This document shows positions 8,260-17,478 of a stretch of 40,452 nucleotides of DNA, one piece after another. Origin of the DNA: Bacillota bacterium (lineage in GTDB: Bacteria > Bacillota > Sulfobacillia > Sulfobacillales > Sulfobacillaceae); assembly GCA_021795465.1 (NCBI GenBank), contig JAJYPK010000012.1, forward strand, positions 1 to 40,452, read 5' to 3'. The translations under genes were made by a program, and so were the position numbers. The notes beneath the pieces are model-generated. The model made no database searches, was not told the DNA's origin, and was given only the letters and a program-made list of their open reading frames with translations. How positions within the stretch are numbered: position 1 is the stretch's first letter; each line of letters starts with the position of its first letter.

Positions 8260-9432
8260 TTATTGATACCACCACCCGTGACTGACCAACACGACACTGG
8301 TGATCCCCAGTCCCGCAAATATACCAAAGATCAAGGTTAAGGGACGGCGGGGTAGGTGTGCTATGCCGAGGTATAAGGGAAAGAAGATGCTTGCGATCCG
8401 TAAGGAGCTATGATAAGGCTCGGTACTCGTGGCAAAACTTGCGGCCACGACCATACCGAGGCATCCATAGGCCATAAGAGCTAGCGTGTAGCCATTTTTG
8501 GTGGACGAACCGACCACCAACGCAATACTCCCTATCATCAATATGGTCATGCAGAGTGCTAACGCCCAGAAGATGGGGTGCACCACCCCGACCCGCCAAG
8601 CATGAATCCATTGAAGCCATGGCCATTGCCATTGGGCGTGCCAAAAGGATGTATGTTGAATGGTGGCAAATACCATTGGCTGATGAAACGCCATGCTCAA
8701 GTAGAGAGCATAGCTCGCAGTCCCGACGATCGGACCGAAACCCCATAGGATCGCGCCGCGTACGTCCTGCCACTTGTGTTGGAAAAGCCCAATCCCGTTT
8801 ATGACAAGAGGAAAGATACCTACCAATAGACCGGTGGCTTGGGTCGTGGATGCGAGAAAGCCGGCCAAGGCTGCCCACCCCCATCGGGAATGAAGACCCA
8901 TCTCAATAGACACCACGACAAACAAGAGAGTCCAGGGCTCTGCGTACAGCATAGCATCGTATACCATCGCTGGATTAAAGGCGAGAAGCCCCGTGGCCCA
9001 AAGGACCCTCTTGTGTGTAAACCCTAGCTCCCTAAGTAGGACAGGTACTCGCCATAAGGCCAACGCGAAGGCTCCTTGCGTCAATATCCACGATGCCCAG
9101 ACGCCGAAGACATGGATCAGGATGGGCAACCAAGGGAAAAATGCCGTGCTAACCAAATACGGGACATGGGGCACGTGGCCATAGCCATAGTGCGCAATGT
9201 TAATAAACCACAGGGTGTCCCATTGGAACAAGAAATGAGCTTCATGAGGGAAAGTCTGATTGTGGTGGGTGTACGGCACCGAGGCATATGCATACGGAAT
9301 TAAGGTGCAGAGGAGTACTACTACTTCATGTGCACCGAAAATGCGAAGGCCAATCGGCACCTGACGCCAGGGTGCCGGATGACTTCTTTGCCGTGAGCGC
9401 TTCGACTGGGTTCGACCTAATTTCCTATCCAT
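8260..9432 (-). CDS. PIG-V-like (GT-C) membrane mannosyltransferase
   Basis: A 390-residue multi-span membrane protein with the marks of bacterial PIG-V relatives. WDTLWFINIAHYGYGH (about 71-86) sits in the first outside loop, with the Asp expected to act in catalysis. TAFFPWLPILI follows, then NPAMVYDAMLYAEPWTLLFV and GFLASTTQATGLLVG. About nine membrane helices are visible. GT-C enzymes transfer sugar from a polyprenyl-phosphate donor on the outer face. The acceptor here is unknown, perhaps a surface glycolipid or glycoprotein. The ATG at 9432 lacks a close ribosome binding site; AGGAGG lies about 35 bases upstream, so the true start is uncertain. It is divergent from the cyclase gene. Confidence 0.72.
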   Translation of the reverse strand: MDRKLGRTQSKRSRQRSHPAPWRQVPIGLRIFGAHEVVVLLCTLIPYAYASVPYTHHNQTFPHEAHFLFQWDTLWFINIAHYGYGHVPHVPYLVSTAFFPWLPILIHVFGVWASWILTQGAFALALWRVPVLLRELGFTHKRVLWATGLLAFNPAMVYDAMLYAEPWTLLFVVVSIEMGLHSRWGWAALAGFLASTTQATGLLVGIFPLVINGIGLFQHKWQDVRGAILWGFGPIVGTASYALYLSMAFHQPMVFATIQHTSFWHAQWQWPWLQWIHAWRVGVVHPIFWALALCMTILMIGSIALVVGSSTKNGYTLALMAYGCLGMVVAASFATSTEPYHSSLRIASIFFPLYLGIAHLPRRPLTLIFGIFAGLGITSVVLVSHGWWYQ

Positions 9433-9694
9433 AATGACGTTATTCGTGGCATTCTTTCCAAATTCCTCCTAGCTAGGGGACATCCCCAGAGGCGGAGCCT
9501 TCTTTCGAGCGTGTAAGCGTCCTACCAGGCAAGTTGGTGGATTCGGGTACACCGGCTACAAAGATGTCCATATCCGATTCGACAGATTGGCGACGGATAA
9601 ATTGATTACCAGTTGCAGGAAAGGACGTCTTTCCCGCGAATAATAGAAGGTAACGAATGTTGGATTCCACCAAAATCGACAGGAGACCTTTCTT

Positions 9695-10696
9695 ATGAAC
9701 CGTGACCGGATTCGCAGGTTTTTTCACCAGTCCCGGGAGTGGTCACGTGCTACACGCGGCCGTGAGTTGTTTCGCCGGGCTGCGAGCGACTTAGCCGAGT
9801 GTGCCGGCATCGACTCGGGATTTTTTGTCTATCGACGCCGCGTCTTTATCGAGGAGGCAACGCCTCAACGCGCTCGCGTTTATGAACCATGGGGACGGTT
9901 TACAGATGGAGAAGAAGATTTGCAGAACCTTGTTGATGATGTCATCACCCGTCTACCTATATGGGAACCCCTGCAGGAGCGATGGCTGACCATGGAAGCC
10001 GCATCGGAAAGATTACAGCATCAATGGGCGCAATACGGTATCCGCTCGTTTGGGATTTGGCCACTGATGTCTCGAGAACAACGATTAGGCGCCTTAGTGG
10101 CAGCTCGAACTCCCGACGGGGAGGATATCGATGAGGCCACAACCACGGCGGTGCTGGATGGTTGTGCAGCACAACTGGCTTTAGCTCTGGACCTGATTTT
10201 AGCGACCCGGATCGCCGAGGACGCCAGTCACCGGGACTCGCTTACCGGGCTTTGGAATCGAAGAGGACTTGAAGCGCGTTGGGAGACATTGATTCAAACC
10301 GCCCACAAACATCGGAGATCGGTACTGGTTGGACTGATCGACTTGGATAACTTGAAGATCATCAACGATACCCAGGGACATCCGGCGGGTGACGCCGCGT
10401 TGCGGCGTGTGGCCCAGATTCTTATGCAGCAAGTTCGGGATCAGGATTTGGTGGTCCGATGGGGGGGCGATGAATTTGTGGTGGTCACCCAATCCGCCGA
10501 AATGCAGTCGGGGGTGTTGTTTCGGCTACAAGAAGCCGTCCGCACCCAAGCACCAGGCCTATCCGTCAGCATCGGTAGTGCAGTATGCGGGATTGACGGC
10601 ATGACCTGGGATCACTGCTACACGGTAGCGGACCGGAAACTTTACGAGGCCAAACGGAAACGCGGTGCCAATCGAGCGGGACTGCGGCAGGTGTAG
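9695..10696 (+). CDS. GAF-GGDEF diguanylate cyclase
   Basis: A 333-residue cytoplasmic protein. Residues 22-168 look like a GAF sensor domain (SFGIWPLMSREQRLGALVAARTPDG is the typical last strand pair). A linker leads into a GGDEF domain from DSLTGLWNRRGL (181). The active-site loop is GGDEF (257-261), with metal-binding DLDNLK (216-221). The inhibitory I-site RxxD is present as RDQD (248-251), five residues before GGDEF, so c-di-GMP product inhibition is expected. It should make c-di-GMP in response to a small molecule or redox signal bound by the GAF domain. AGGAGACC upstream sets the ATG. It is monocistronic and converges on msrB. Confidence 0.92.
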   Translation: MNRDRIRRFFHQSREWSRATRGRELFRRAASDLAECAGIDSGFFVYRRRVFIEEATPQRARVYEPWGRFTDGEEDLQNLVDDVITRLPIWEPLQERWLTMEAASERLQHQWAQYGIRSFGIWPLMSREQRLGALVAARTPDGEDIDEATTTAVLDGCAAQLALALDLILATRIAEDASHRDSLTGLWNRRGLEARWETLIQTAHKHRRSVLVGLIDLDNLKIINDTQGHPAGDAALRRVAQILMQQVRDQDLVVRWGGDEFVVVTQSAEMQSGVLFRLQEAVRTQAPGLSVSIGSAVCGIDGMTWDHCYTVADRKLYEAKRKRGANRAGLRQV

Positions 10697-10737
10697 GTAG
10701 AACCATCCGTTCCGGTTTCTGACCCGCTATTGTGTGG

Positions 10738-11169
10738 TTATGCCTTAAATAACGCGAGATATTGCCCATAACCTTCCGCCGCTAACCGCTCTTTAGGAAT
10801 GAAGCGGAGCGCTGCCGAATTCATGCAATACCGTAGGCCCCCGGAGTCTTGGGGCCCGTCGTTAAAGACGTGGCCCAGATGCGAATTCGCCTCATGGCTT
10901 CGTACCTCAATGCGTCGCATACCATAACGCGTGTCTACATGTTCAGCGACTTGGGTGGGCTCTAACGGGCGCGTAAAACTAGGCCATCCGCATCCTGCAT
11001 CATATTTATCTAAAGATGAAAATAACGGAGCTCCGGAGACAATGTCCACATAGATCCCCTCTTCAAACGTGTCCCAATACTGGTTTTGAAACGGTCGTTC
11101 GGTGGCACTATGCTGCGTGACTTCAAACTCAAGGGGAGTCAGTTTTCTGATTTGTTCGTCGTATGCCAT
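10738..11169 (-). CDS. msrB: Peptide methionine-R-sulfoxide reductase
   Basis: A 143-residue protein spanning the whole SelR/MsrB domain: [55 protein letters not shown] and [15 protein letters not shown]. Catalytic Cys is C115 in RYCMN. C60 in CGWPSF is at the resolving position. The two CxxC pairs of zinc-binding MsrB forms are absent, so this is the zinc-free type. It repairs oxidised methionine (R form) in the cytoplasm using thioredoxin. The ATG has GAAGGGA 8 bases upstream. It is a single gene with no msrA next to it. Confidence 0.96.
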   Translation of the reverse strand: MAYDEQIRKLTPLEFEVTQHSATERPFQNQYWDTFEEGIYVDIVSGAPLFSSLDKYDAGCGWPSFTRPLEPTQVAEHVDTRYGMRRIEVRSHEANSHLGHVFNDGPQDSGGLRYCMNSAALRFIPKERLAAEGYGQYLALFKA

Positions 11170-11530
11170 GAGATCCGTCCCTTCTTAAGTCATACTGCCT
11201 TCATTATCATACCCTAGTTTCCCCCGTTAGTTTAGGTTTTGGAGCCGAGTTAAGACACTGGTCAACACTCTTGCGCGCGCTAACGCGCGTGGGTCCTGGA
11301 GCACCTCGCCTGTCCGAATCATCATCAACTGGATCGAATCCGTGGGATGCGTAGCGTTGATCAAGAATAGGATTGATGCGGTATTGACGTAAATTGAACC
11401 ATGTTGATGCCATGCCCTCGGTTACAGCATGACTAAACTCTTCGGTGTGTTGCCCGTGAGTTGCCACTGATGAAGCTAGGTTCATCAGTGAATTGAATCG
11501 CCTCGCACGAAAGCTTTCTATTCCCCGGGC
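11170..11530. other. Gene-free stretch
   Basis: About 360 bases between msrB and the small orphan. A minus frame of 92 codons (11207-11485) exists but lacks a ribosome binding site and recognisable motifs. Nothing else stands out. Confidence 0.4.
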
Positions 11531-11725
11531 TTAATGATAGGGATGGAATGGGTGGGGGATCCCTGGCTGAATGGTTTCCGAGGCAATCCAGGGCATGCCG
11601 TATCGCCGATAGAGGCGATCGGCAACGGCTTGGGTCACCCGGATATTGCAACCATCGAGCATTAATCGCAATTGTTCGGCGTTGATGGGACGGCCCGCCT
11701 GCACTACGCGCTGTACCAACTCCAT
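11531..11725 (-). CDS. Small protein of unknown function (64 residues)
   Basis: The frame is open upstream to 11866, but the ATG at 11725 has a strong GGAGGAGGG site 7 bases upstream and is preferred. The product has a helix-turn pattern (LVQRVVQAGRPINAEQLRLML, VTQAVADRLYRRYGMP) and a Pro/His-rich tail GIPHPFHPYH. The helices resemble a small regulatory or adaptor fold, but there is no family match I can name. It is flanked by gaps of about 200 and 360 bases, so it is probably a stand-alone transcript. Confidence 0.55.
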   Translation of the reverse strand: MELVQRVVQAGRPINAEQLRLMLDGCNIRVTQAVADRLYRRYGMPWIASETIQPGIPHPFHPYH

Positions 11726-11932
11726 CGAAAATCCCTCCTCCTGGGATGCTTGCTGAAAATTGGGTTCCCTACAGAAATTCGTAAGAATCATTGGTAAAAT
11801 AGGGGTCTCCTCAGAAATTTTTGCATGGGATCTTACCTGTACGACGTCGCCTCGGCGTAGCGACATGAAGGGTAGGCTTAAAGGGGACTTTGGTAGAGAT
11901 AATGGATCGAACGGGTTAGATTGGGTTTGCCG

Positions 11933-12406
11933 TCAGGGATGACGGATGAGAGTCTCTAGGTCTGGATTCGGCCACGGTAGGTGTATGAGCTCGACCCCTG
12001 TAGCTTCCACCAAGGAGAGTGTTTCAGGGCTTTCATACGGTCTTAGATAGTAGATCGTTCGCACCCCCGCTTGGACCAGATTGCGTGCGCAATGGCGACA
12101 GGGAAGATCGGTGCAGTAAAGATCGACCCCGGCGGTTTGGATCCCGTATCGAGCACATTGCAGGAGTGCGTTCAATTCGGCATGGATAGTCCGAACGCAG
12201 TGCCCGTTTTCCATGAGGCACCCGACCTCGGTGCAGTGGGGCTGACCTGCCGGTGCCCCGTTATACCCGGTGGCGATGACGCGATGCTCGCGCACCAATA
12301 CCGCGCCCACGGACCGTCGCGGGCAGGTCGAGCGACTCGCGGCCAGTTGACTCATTAAAATGAAGTATTCGGACCAGGACGATCGGGGATCGGTGGGCTC
12401 TTTCAT
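11933..12406 (-). CDS. dCMP/cytidine-deaminase family protein (ComEB-like)
   Basis: A 157-residue zinc deaminase. Metal and catalytic residues are H75-A-E77 in TIHAELNALLQCA, and C103 and C106 in DLPCRHCARNL. The N-terminal SEYFILMSQLAASRSTCPRRSVGAVLV and the GYNGAPAG loop are typical of deoxycytidylate deaminases. A Cys/His-rich insert (HCTEVGCLMENGHC) before the HAE motif matches the extra zinc site of ComEB/dCMP deaminases. Expected reaction: dCMP to dUMP, feeding dTMP synthesis. The name ComEB comes from its place in the Bacillus competence locus, which is absent here. It is divergent from the flaR-like gene. Confidence 0.9.
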   Translation of the reverse strand: MKEPTDPRSSWSEYFILMSQLAASRSTCPRRSVGAVLVREHRVIATGYNGAPAGQPHCTEVGCLMENGHCVRTIHAELNALLQCARYGIQTAGVDLYCTDLPCRHCARNLVQAGVRTIYYLRPYESPETLSLVEATGVELIHLPWPNPDLETLIRHP

Positions 12407-12496
12407 GTCAGTGCTTCCAACTCCTTTTGAGGCAGACGAGATCTACCTCTAGAGTAACCACCTGGCTCCAATAAATCTAGGTGAAGGAGGCATATT

Positions 12497-13018
12497 GTGA
12501 ACCGTGTGGCAATAATTGGTCCCCCGGGGTCCGGCAAGTCGACACTCGCGCGTTCCATGGGACAGATCCTAGGGATCGATGTGGTGCATCTCGATGCGAT
12601 CTTTTGGCATGCCGGATGGATTGAAACGCCGCAGGCTCGCTGGCGCGAAATGCAACACCAACTGGTAGAGCCAGCACGATGGATTATCGATGGTAACTAT
12701 GGCTCCACCCTGGATATTCGATTAGCCTCTGCCGATACGGTGATCTTCTTGGATTTCTCCCGACGCTATACGATACCTCGGGTGATCCGGCGCTCGCTCC
12801 AATATTACGGGAAGACCCGCCCCGACCTAGCCCCAGGCTGCCCAGAGAAGCTCGATTGGGAGTTTGTTTGGTGGGTATGGCATTTTCCCAAACGGCAAAG
12901 AGCGACCATCGAGAAATATCGAACCCACCGACCAGGCGACCAACACTGGGTTTGTCTGCGTTCTCCTCGCGAGGTTCGGGAGTTCATCGCGACGCTTGGC
13001 ATTTCCACCTTGGCCTAA
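12497..13018 (+). CDS. FlaR-like P-loop kinase/ATPase
   Basis: A 173-residue P-loop protein with Walker A G8PPGSGKST16, then the adenylate-kinase-like pattern VVHLDAIFWHAGWIETP and WIIDGNYGSTLDIRLASADTVIFLDF. This fits the group annotated as DNA topology modulation protein FlaR, which is related to small nucleotide kinases; the real substrate is unproven. RRYTIPRVIRRSLQYYGKTRPDL forms the lid region. The GTG start is set by GGAGG 6 bases upstream. It faces away from the deaminase gene with a shared 90-base promoter region. It ends 350 bases before the oxidase operon. Confidence 0.85.
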   Translation: MNRVAIIGPPGSGKSTLARSMGQILGIDVVHLDAIFWHAGWIETPQARWREMQHQLVEPARWIIDGNYGSTLDIRLASADTVIFLDFSRRYTIPRVIRRSLQYYGKTRPDLAPGCPEKLDWEFVWWVWHFPKRQRATIEKYRTHRPGDQHWVCLRSPREVREFIATLGISTLA

Positions 13019-13366
13019 CCGCCCGCGGAACACGCGCGGTCGCTCACATTTTTTCTTTAATTATGGTAGGTAGTTCGGATAGCGGGATTAGAATTGTACT
13101 TTAGTTCAAATTTAGGATAGGTGATATGGCCAATTTGGCTAATTATAGGGATTTGAGGTGCTGACAGGCTGGAATTCGTTGATTGCGAAGTTTACTCGAT
13201 GATACACTGACGATAACGCTTCGGTTGTTAAAGTTGATTCCTCGACGGTTGATGCCTATTCGTCGCCGGAGGAGACAAGGGGTCGGATTAACCGTATCCG
13301 ACCGCAGCTTTGTGCGTGAACAAGCACTTTTCCGTTTGAAAAAACTCTCAGCGAGAGGTGATTTGG
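13019..13366 (+). promoter_or_regulatory. Leader region of the quinol oxidase operon
   Basis: About 350 bases without a credible gene. A possible sigma-A promoter is TTGATT (13178-13183) with TACACT 18 bases later, at 13202-13207; it is weak. A small inverted repeat GCCAA-T-TTGGC lies near 13129-13139. The leader is long and could hold further control sites. Confidence 0.3.
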
Positions 13367-14302
13367 ATGCCGAAACGGCGTCATCGTTGGCCGTATCGAA
13401 TGGTGCCATTAGCTCTTTTAGTGGGATTGCTGGTATCGGGCTGTGGGCAACAATATGTGCTCTTGCACCCTAAAGGTCCCGTAGGTGCCTCAGAACTCCA
13501 TCTCTTGACACTTTCATCGGTGGCGATGGTGGTAGTCATTATCCCCGTATTTATTTTATTCGGTATTGCCGTGTGGCGGTTTCGCGATAAGCCAGGCAAC
13601 AAGGCTCCCTACCGACCAGACTGGCATGGACACAAAGGCATGGAGATTCTATGGTGGATCGTCCCCGCGGTACTCTTGACCGTGATTGCGATTCCCACGG
13701 TGAAACAGACCTATGCTCTAGCCAAACTTCCGGCAACTACCAAGAACCCGGTTGTTATTGATGTGACGTCGTTAACCTGGAAATGGATGTTTCAATATCC
13801 GGGCCATCATGTGGCGACGGTTAATTATGTCGAAATCCCCGCTGGACAGCCCGTATTGTTTGAACTGACAGCGGATTCGGCAATGAACACGTTTTGGGTC
13901 CCGCAACTCGGCGGTATGGAATATACCATGCCCAATAGCGTGCTTCCGCTATGGCTAGAGGCCAGCAAACCGGGAGTGTACTGGGGCCGAAGTGGCCAGT
14001 ATTCGGGACTTAAGTTTGAGAAAATGACGTTTAATGTCAAGGCGGTTTCTCCTCAGGCATTCAATCGATGGCTAATTAAGACGAGCAACACGGCTCCTCC
14101 TATGACATTGGCTAAATATGATGCGTTGTTGAAATTTAATACAGTAGGCGTGGCCACCTATGGTAGCTATCCGGCGCATACGTTCCCAGCGGTCGCTAAG
14201 GGGTTTACCTTGCAGGGTGGGATGTACACCACAATGCACAATCAACACCATCTCGTATATATGCCGATGTCCGGCATGGCCAAGACCACAGGAAACCCAT
14301 GA
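13367..14302 (+). CDS. qoxA: Haem-copper quinol oxidase subunit II
   Basis: A 311-residue membrane-anchored subunit. The signal ends in lipobox LLVSGC (Cys26), then two membrane helices (TLSSVAMVVVIIPVFILFGIAVWRF and EILWWIVPAVLLTVIAI) and an outside cupredoxin domain. The last loop, PNSVLPLWLEASKPGVYWGRSGQYSGLKFEKM, lacks the CxxxCxxxH set that binds CuA. The enzyme is therefore a quinol oxidase rather than a cytochrome c oxidase. AFWVPQLGG-like text (NTFWVPQLGGMEYTMP) is typical of CyoA/QoxA. The ATG at 13367 has GAGAGGTG upstream; an earlier GTG at 13358 is part of that site. It is the first gene of the operon. Confidence 0.93.
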   Translation: MPKRRHRWPYRMVPLALLVGLLVSGCGQQYVLLHPKGPVGASELHLLTLSSVAMVVVIIPVFILFGIAVWRFRDKPGNKAPYRPDWHGHKGMEILWWIVPAVLLTVIAIPTVKQTYALAKLPATTKNPVVIDVTSLTWKWMFQYPGHHVATVNYVEIPAGQPVLFELTADSAMNTFWVPQLGGMEYTMPNSVLPLWLEASKPGVYWGRSGQYSGLKFEKMTFNVKAVSPQAFNRWLIKTSNTAPPMTLAKYDALLKFNTVGVATYGSYPAHTFPAVAKGFTLQGGMYTTMHNQHHLVYMPMSGMAKTTGNP

Positions 14303-14348
14303 CGATGCGTTTCTTTGAGAAACGTAGCGATTGAAAGGTGGATTAAAG

Positions 14349-16325
14349 ATGCCTTCATTTGTTTTGTACCTCGTCCGCACGTTGTTTCCCCATGACGTGC
14401 TGCGTCCGACCGAATTAGGCGCAGACGTTATGATCGTGGCTACCGGGGTCATCATTGTTTACGTGCTCACGAAACAAAAAAAATGGCTCTATTTGTGGCG
14501 AGAATGGCTGACCACGGTGGACCACAAAAAGATCGGAATTATGTACCTCATCGCGGCACTTGCAATGCTGTTTCGTGGGGGCGTAGACGCTCTCATGCTA
14601 CGGACTAATCTCGCGCTGCCGAACACCCCGGTGATTGATGCCTTGGAATACAACCAGGTTTTTACCACCCACGGGACGATCATGATTTTCTTCATGGCGA
14701 TGCCATTTATTTTCGCACTCTTTAATGTGGCCGTGCCCCTCATGATCGGAGCGCGCGACGTGGCGTTTCCGCGTCTGAACGCCATGAGTTTCTGGCTATT
14801 TGCGTTTGGCGCTTTACTGTTGAACATCGCGTTTGTGATTGGCGGATCACCGGATGCTGGATGGACCGCTTATCCGCCCTATACGGGTTTGGCTTTTAAT
14901 TCCGGGCCCGGAGAGAATTACTTCTTTTTGTCGCTACTGATAGCCGGTATCGGCACAACGATGACCGGCATTAATTTCTTAGTGACGGTGCTACGGATGC
15001 GGGCCCCGGGGATGACCCTAATGAAAATGCCGATGTTCATATGGTCGGCATTAACCACATCGGCCTTAATTATTTTCGCCTTTCCTCCCCTTACGGTGGC
15101 CATGGCGATGAGCCTTTTTGATCGGCTATTCGGTTCCTCGTTCTTCACGTTAGCTCATGGCGGTCTCGCCATGATGTATGTCAACTTGTTTTGGCTCTTT
15201 GGACATCCCGAAGTCTACATTGTGGTGTTGCCGGTATTCGGGATCTTTTCTGAAGTGGTCGCGACCTTTTCGCAGAAAGCACTTTTTGGTTACACGGTCA
15301 TGGTGATATCCATTGTGTCGATTATGGTACTGGCTTATGGCACCTGGGTTCACCACTTCTTTACGATGGGCGCGGGCCCCGGAGTGAATGCTTTCTTTGG
15401 CCTCTCCACCATGTTGATTGCAATTCCGACGGGCGTAAAGATATTCAACTGGATTTTTACCATGTGGGGTGGCCGCATCCAGATGACGGTCGCGATGCTT
15501 TATCAAATGGCGTTTATCCCGACGTTCGTGATTGGCGGCGCGACAGGAATTTTATTAGCCACGGTTCCCGCTGATTATCAATTGCACAACACGTACTTCT
15601 TGATTGCCCATTTCCATAACGTCCTGATCGGCGGTACGCTCTTTGGCCTCTTATCGGGAATGTATTACTGGTGGCCAAAAATGTTCGGCCACAAGCTCAA
15701 TGAGCGTCAAGGAAAGTGGGCCTTTTGGTTGTTCTTTTGGGGATTTTGGATTACCTTTGGTCCCCAATACCTCCTGGGTCTTAAGGGGATGACGCGGCGG
15801 ATTTACACCTATCCTGCGGGATTCGGGTGGCATACCCTTAACGTAATCTCCACGGTCGGTGCATTTGTGATGGGAGCAGCGTTTGTCGTCCTCGTGTACA
15901 GCGTGGTATATAGCCTGCAACATGGGGAAAAAGATTTGACCGGAGATCCATGGAATGGCCGCACTTTGGAGTGGGCGATTCCCTCGCCGGCGCCCGAATA
16001 CAACTTCGCGCGTATTCCCGTCGTGCATGAGCGAGACGCCTGGTGGGATATGAAGCAAAAGGGACAAACCTTAGCGTCCATGCGCCCAGAAGACATGCGG
16101 ACACTCGAATTACCGAGGAACACCCCCATCCCGTTTCTCCTGGGGTTCGCATTTTTCGTGGTGGGTTTCGGCATGACGTTTGAATGGTGGTATATCGTTG
16201 CACTGGGCGCACTCGGCGTGGTAGCCACTTTAATCTATTCGGGCTTTGACTACGACGAGCACAAGCATATCGCTGCAACAGAGGTCTTGGAAATCGAAGC
16301 TGGATTAGGGAGGGTACAAGGATGA
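14349..16325 (+). CDS. qoxB: Haem-copper quinol oxidase subunit I
   Basis: A 658-residue catalytic subunit. HPEVY (heme-copper Cu and K/D channel region) and TFAHHFFTMG-like YGTWVHHFFTMG hold the metal ligands. H108 in TTHGTIM is the low-spin haem ligand. FRGGVDALMLR (R76, D80) aligns with the quinol-site R71 and D75 of E. coli CyoB, and Q103 with Q101. CyoB H98 is replaced by E100 (alignment from memory). The C-terminal extra helices fit the CyoB/QoxB type. It oxidises quinol and reduces O2 to water while pumping protons. AAAGGTGG sets the ATG at 14349. It overlaps the next gene by 4 bases. Confidence 0.96.
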   Translation: MPSFVLYLVRTLFPHDVLRPTELGADVMIVATGVIIVYVLTKQKKWLYLWREWLTTVDHKKIGIMYLIAALAMLFRGGVDALMLRTNLALPNTPVIDALEYNQVFTTHGTIMIFFMAMPFIFALFNVAVPLMIGARDVAFPRLNAMSFWLFAFGALLLNIAFVIGGSPDAGWTAYPPYTGLAFNSGPGENYFFLSLLIAGIGTTMTGINFLVTVLRMRAPGMTLMKMPMFIWSALTTSALIIFAFPPLTVAMAMSLFDRLFGSSFFTLAHGGLAMMYVNLFWLFGHPEVYIVVLPVFGIFSEVVATFSQKALFGYTVMVISIVSIMVLAYGTWVHHFFTMGAGPGVNAFFGLSTMLIAIPTGVKIFNWIFTMWGGRIQMTVAMLYQMAFIPTFVIGGATGILLATVPADYQLHNTYFLIAHFHNVLIGGTLFGLLSGMYYWWPKMFGHKLNERQGKWAFWLFFWGFWITFGPQYLLGLKGMTRRIYTYPAGFGWHTLNVISTVGAFVMGAAFVVLVYSVVYSLQHGEKDLTGDPWNGRTLEWAIPSPAPEYNFARIPVVHERDAWWDMKQKGQTLASMRPEDMRTLELPRNTPIPFLLGFAFFVVGFGMTFEWWYIVALGALGVVATLIYSGFDYDEHKHIAATEVLEIEAGLGRVQG

Positions 16326-16942
16326 ACCTACCAGTCGAAGAACCGAAGCTTAACCCTCATGTGCCTACGGAGTTTTCCGACGAAAAAGAGAGTGTGAAGA
16401 TTACCGGATTTTGGATGTTCTTAGTCACAGACGTGCTGATCTTTGCGAGCTTATTCTCGAGCTACGCGGTTTTCAAGAACCAGGTAGCGCAAGGGCCGAC
16501 GGCGAATCAGCTTTTTACGCTGGGGCCCGTTATTTTAGAAACCGTCTTACTCTTAACGAGTAGCTTTACCATTGGGCTCGCCATCTATGCCATGCGTAAA
16601 CAAAATAAGGCCGCCCTCATGACCTGGCTCATCTTGACATTGCTGCTAGGCGCGGGTTTCGTAACGGCTGAGGTGCATGACTTTGTGACCTTTGTTAGTG
16701 CGGGGGCGACCTGGCACAAAAGTGCTTTTCTCTCTGGATTTTACATTTTGGTAGGGACGCATGGTGCCCACGTCACGTTTGGTATTATCTGGGCGCTCAC
16801 GATTCTCATCCAAGTCGCACGTCGTGGCCTTACGGCTGTAACCACCCGCAAGCTCTTTACTTTCTCGTTATATTGGCACTTTCTCGATATTGTATGGATC
16901 TTTATCTTCACGTTCGTGTACTTGAACGGAAAGATCGTCTAG
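16322..16942 (+). CDS. qoxC: Haem-copper quinol oxidase subunit III
   Basis: A 206-residue, five-helix membrane subunit. KITGFWMFLVTDVLIFASLFSSY is the conserved first helix. GTHGAHVTFGIIWAL and YWHFLDIVWIFIFTFVYL mark the end, as in CyoC/QoxC. It contains no metal site and stabilises the subunit I core. It starts inside the stop of subunit I (ATGA), which implies translational coupling. Confidence 0.95.
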   Translation: MNLPVEEPKLNPHVPTEFSDEKESVKITGFWMFLVTDVLIFASLFSSYAVFKNQVAQGPTANQLFTLGPVILETVLLLTSSFTIGLAIYAMRKQNKAALMTWLILTLLLGAGFVTAEVHDFVTFVSAGATWHKSAFLSGFYILVGTHGAHVTFGIIWALTILIQVARRGLTAVTTRKLFTFSLYWHFLDIVWIFIFTFVYLNGKIV

Positions 16943-16957
16943 GGAGGAGGGATGTTG

Positions 16958-17338
16958 GTGTCACAACGACTCGAATTTCGGCCGGAGGCCGATGATGCGG
17001 TAAACGATGAAGGCGAAGCGTTGCGCTTTATGCGTCCCCATTTTGGGGAAGAAAAGTTTCCTTGGGTACAGATTTGGGGATATGTGGGATCGCTCGTGCT
17101 CACATTTGCCGCTCTGATCCTGGTTGTGGATCACGTACTACCTCCGCTGGCACTGTTAAGCGTGATCCTTACGTTGGCCGTAGGCCAAGCCGCACTCCAA
17201 CTTGGCGTATTCATGCATATTCGTGAAAGTCGGGGACTGGCGTGGCAGATGATTTTCTTAGGGATGGTGCTGCTTATGGGTGTTGGGATGGTTGGGATGT
17301 CGATTTGGATTATGACCTTCAAGAGCGGTGTATCCTAA
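16958..17338 (+). CDS. qoxD: Haem-copper quinol oxidase subunit IV
   Basis: A 126-residue protein with three membrane helices (IWGYVGSLVLTFAALILVV, LLSVILTLAVGQAALQLGVFMHI, MIFLGMVLLMGVGMVGMSIWI). The pattern GQAALQLGVFMHIRE is the mark of CyoD/QoxD proteins, which help assembly of the complex. GTG at 16958 is preferred because GGAGG ends 7 bases before it; the ATG at 16952 is only one base away from that site. It is the last gene of the operon and is followed by a strong terminator. Confidence 0.9.
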   Translation: MSQRLEFRPEADDAVNDEGEALRFMRPHFGEEKFPWVQIWGYVGSLVLTFAALILVVDHVLPPLALLSVILTLAVGQAALQLGVFMHIRESRGLAWQMIFLGMVLLMGVGMVGMSIWIMTFKSGVS

Positions 17339-17358
17339 TACATCCGTAAGCAATCGGG

Positions 17359-17395
17359 GCAAAAGCCCGGGGATTGTGCGGCCCCGGGTTTTTGC
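17359..17395 (+). terminator. Intrinsic terminator of the qox operon
   Basis: Stem GCAAAAGCCCGGGG (17359-17372) with CCCCGGGTTTTTGC (17382-17395), 14 pairs with one G-U, 9-base loop. The inner 7-bp GC stem is followed by TTTTT. It lies 20 bases after the subunit IV stop. Confidence 0.9.
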
Positions 17396-17478
17396 CTGGA
17401 GCAATCTGAAACAACCCGCGCCTGAGGCTATCGCGCAACCTGTTTCAACATGCTAACATGCGAGAAGGGAGGCGTACC

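Noticed and set aside
11207-11485. 92-codon minus frame
   Set aside because: No binding site or motif; treated as gene-free.
13143-13409. 88-codon minus frame overlapping the oxidase start
   Set aside because: Antisense to the start of a well-supported gene.
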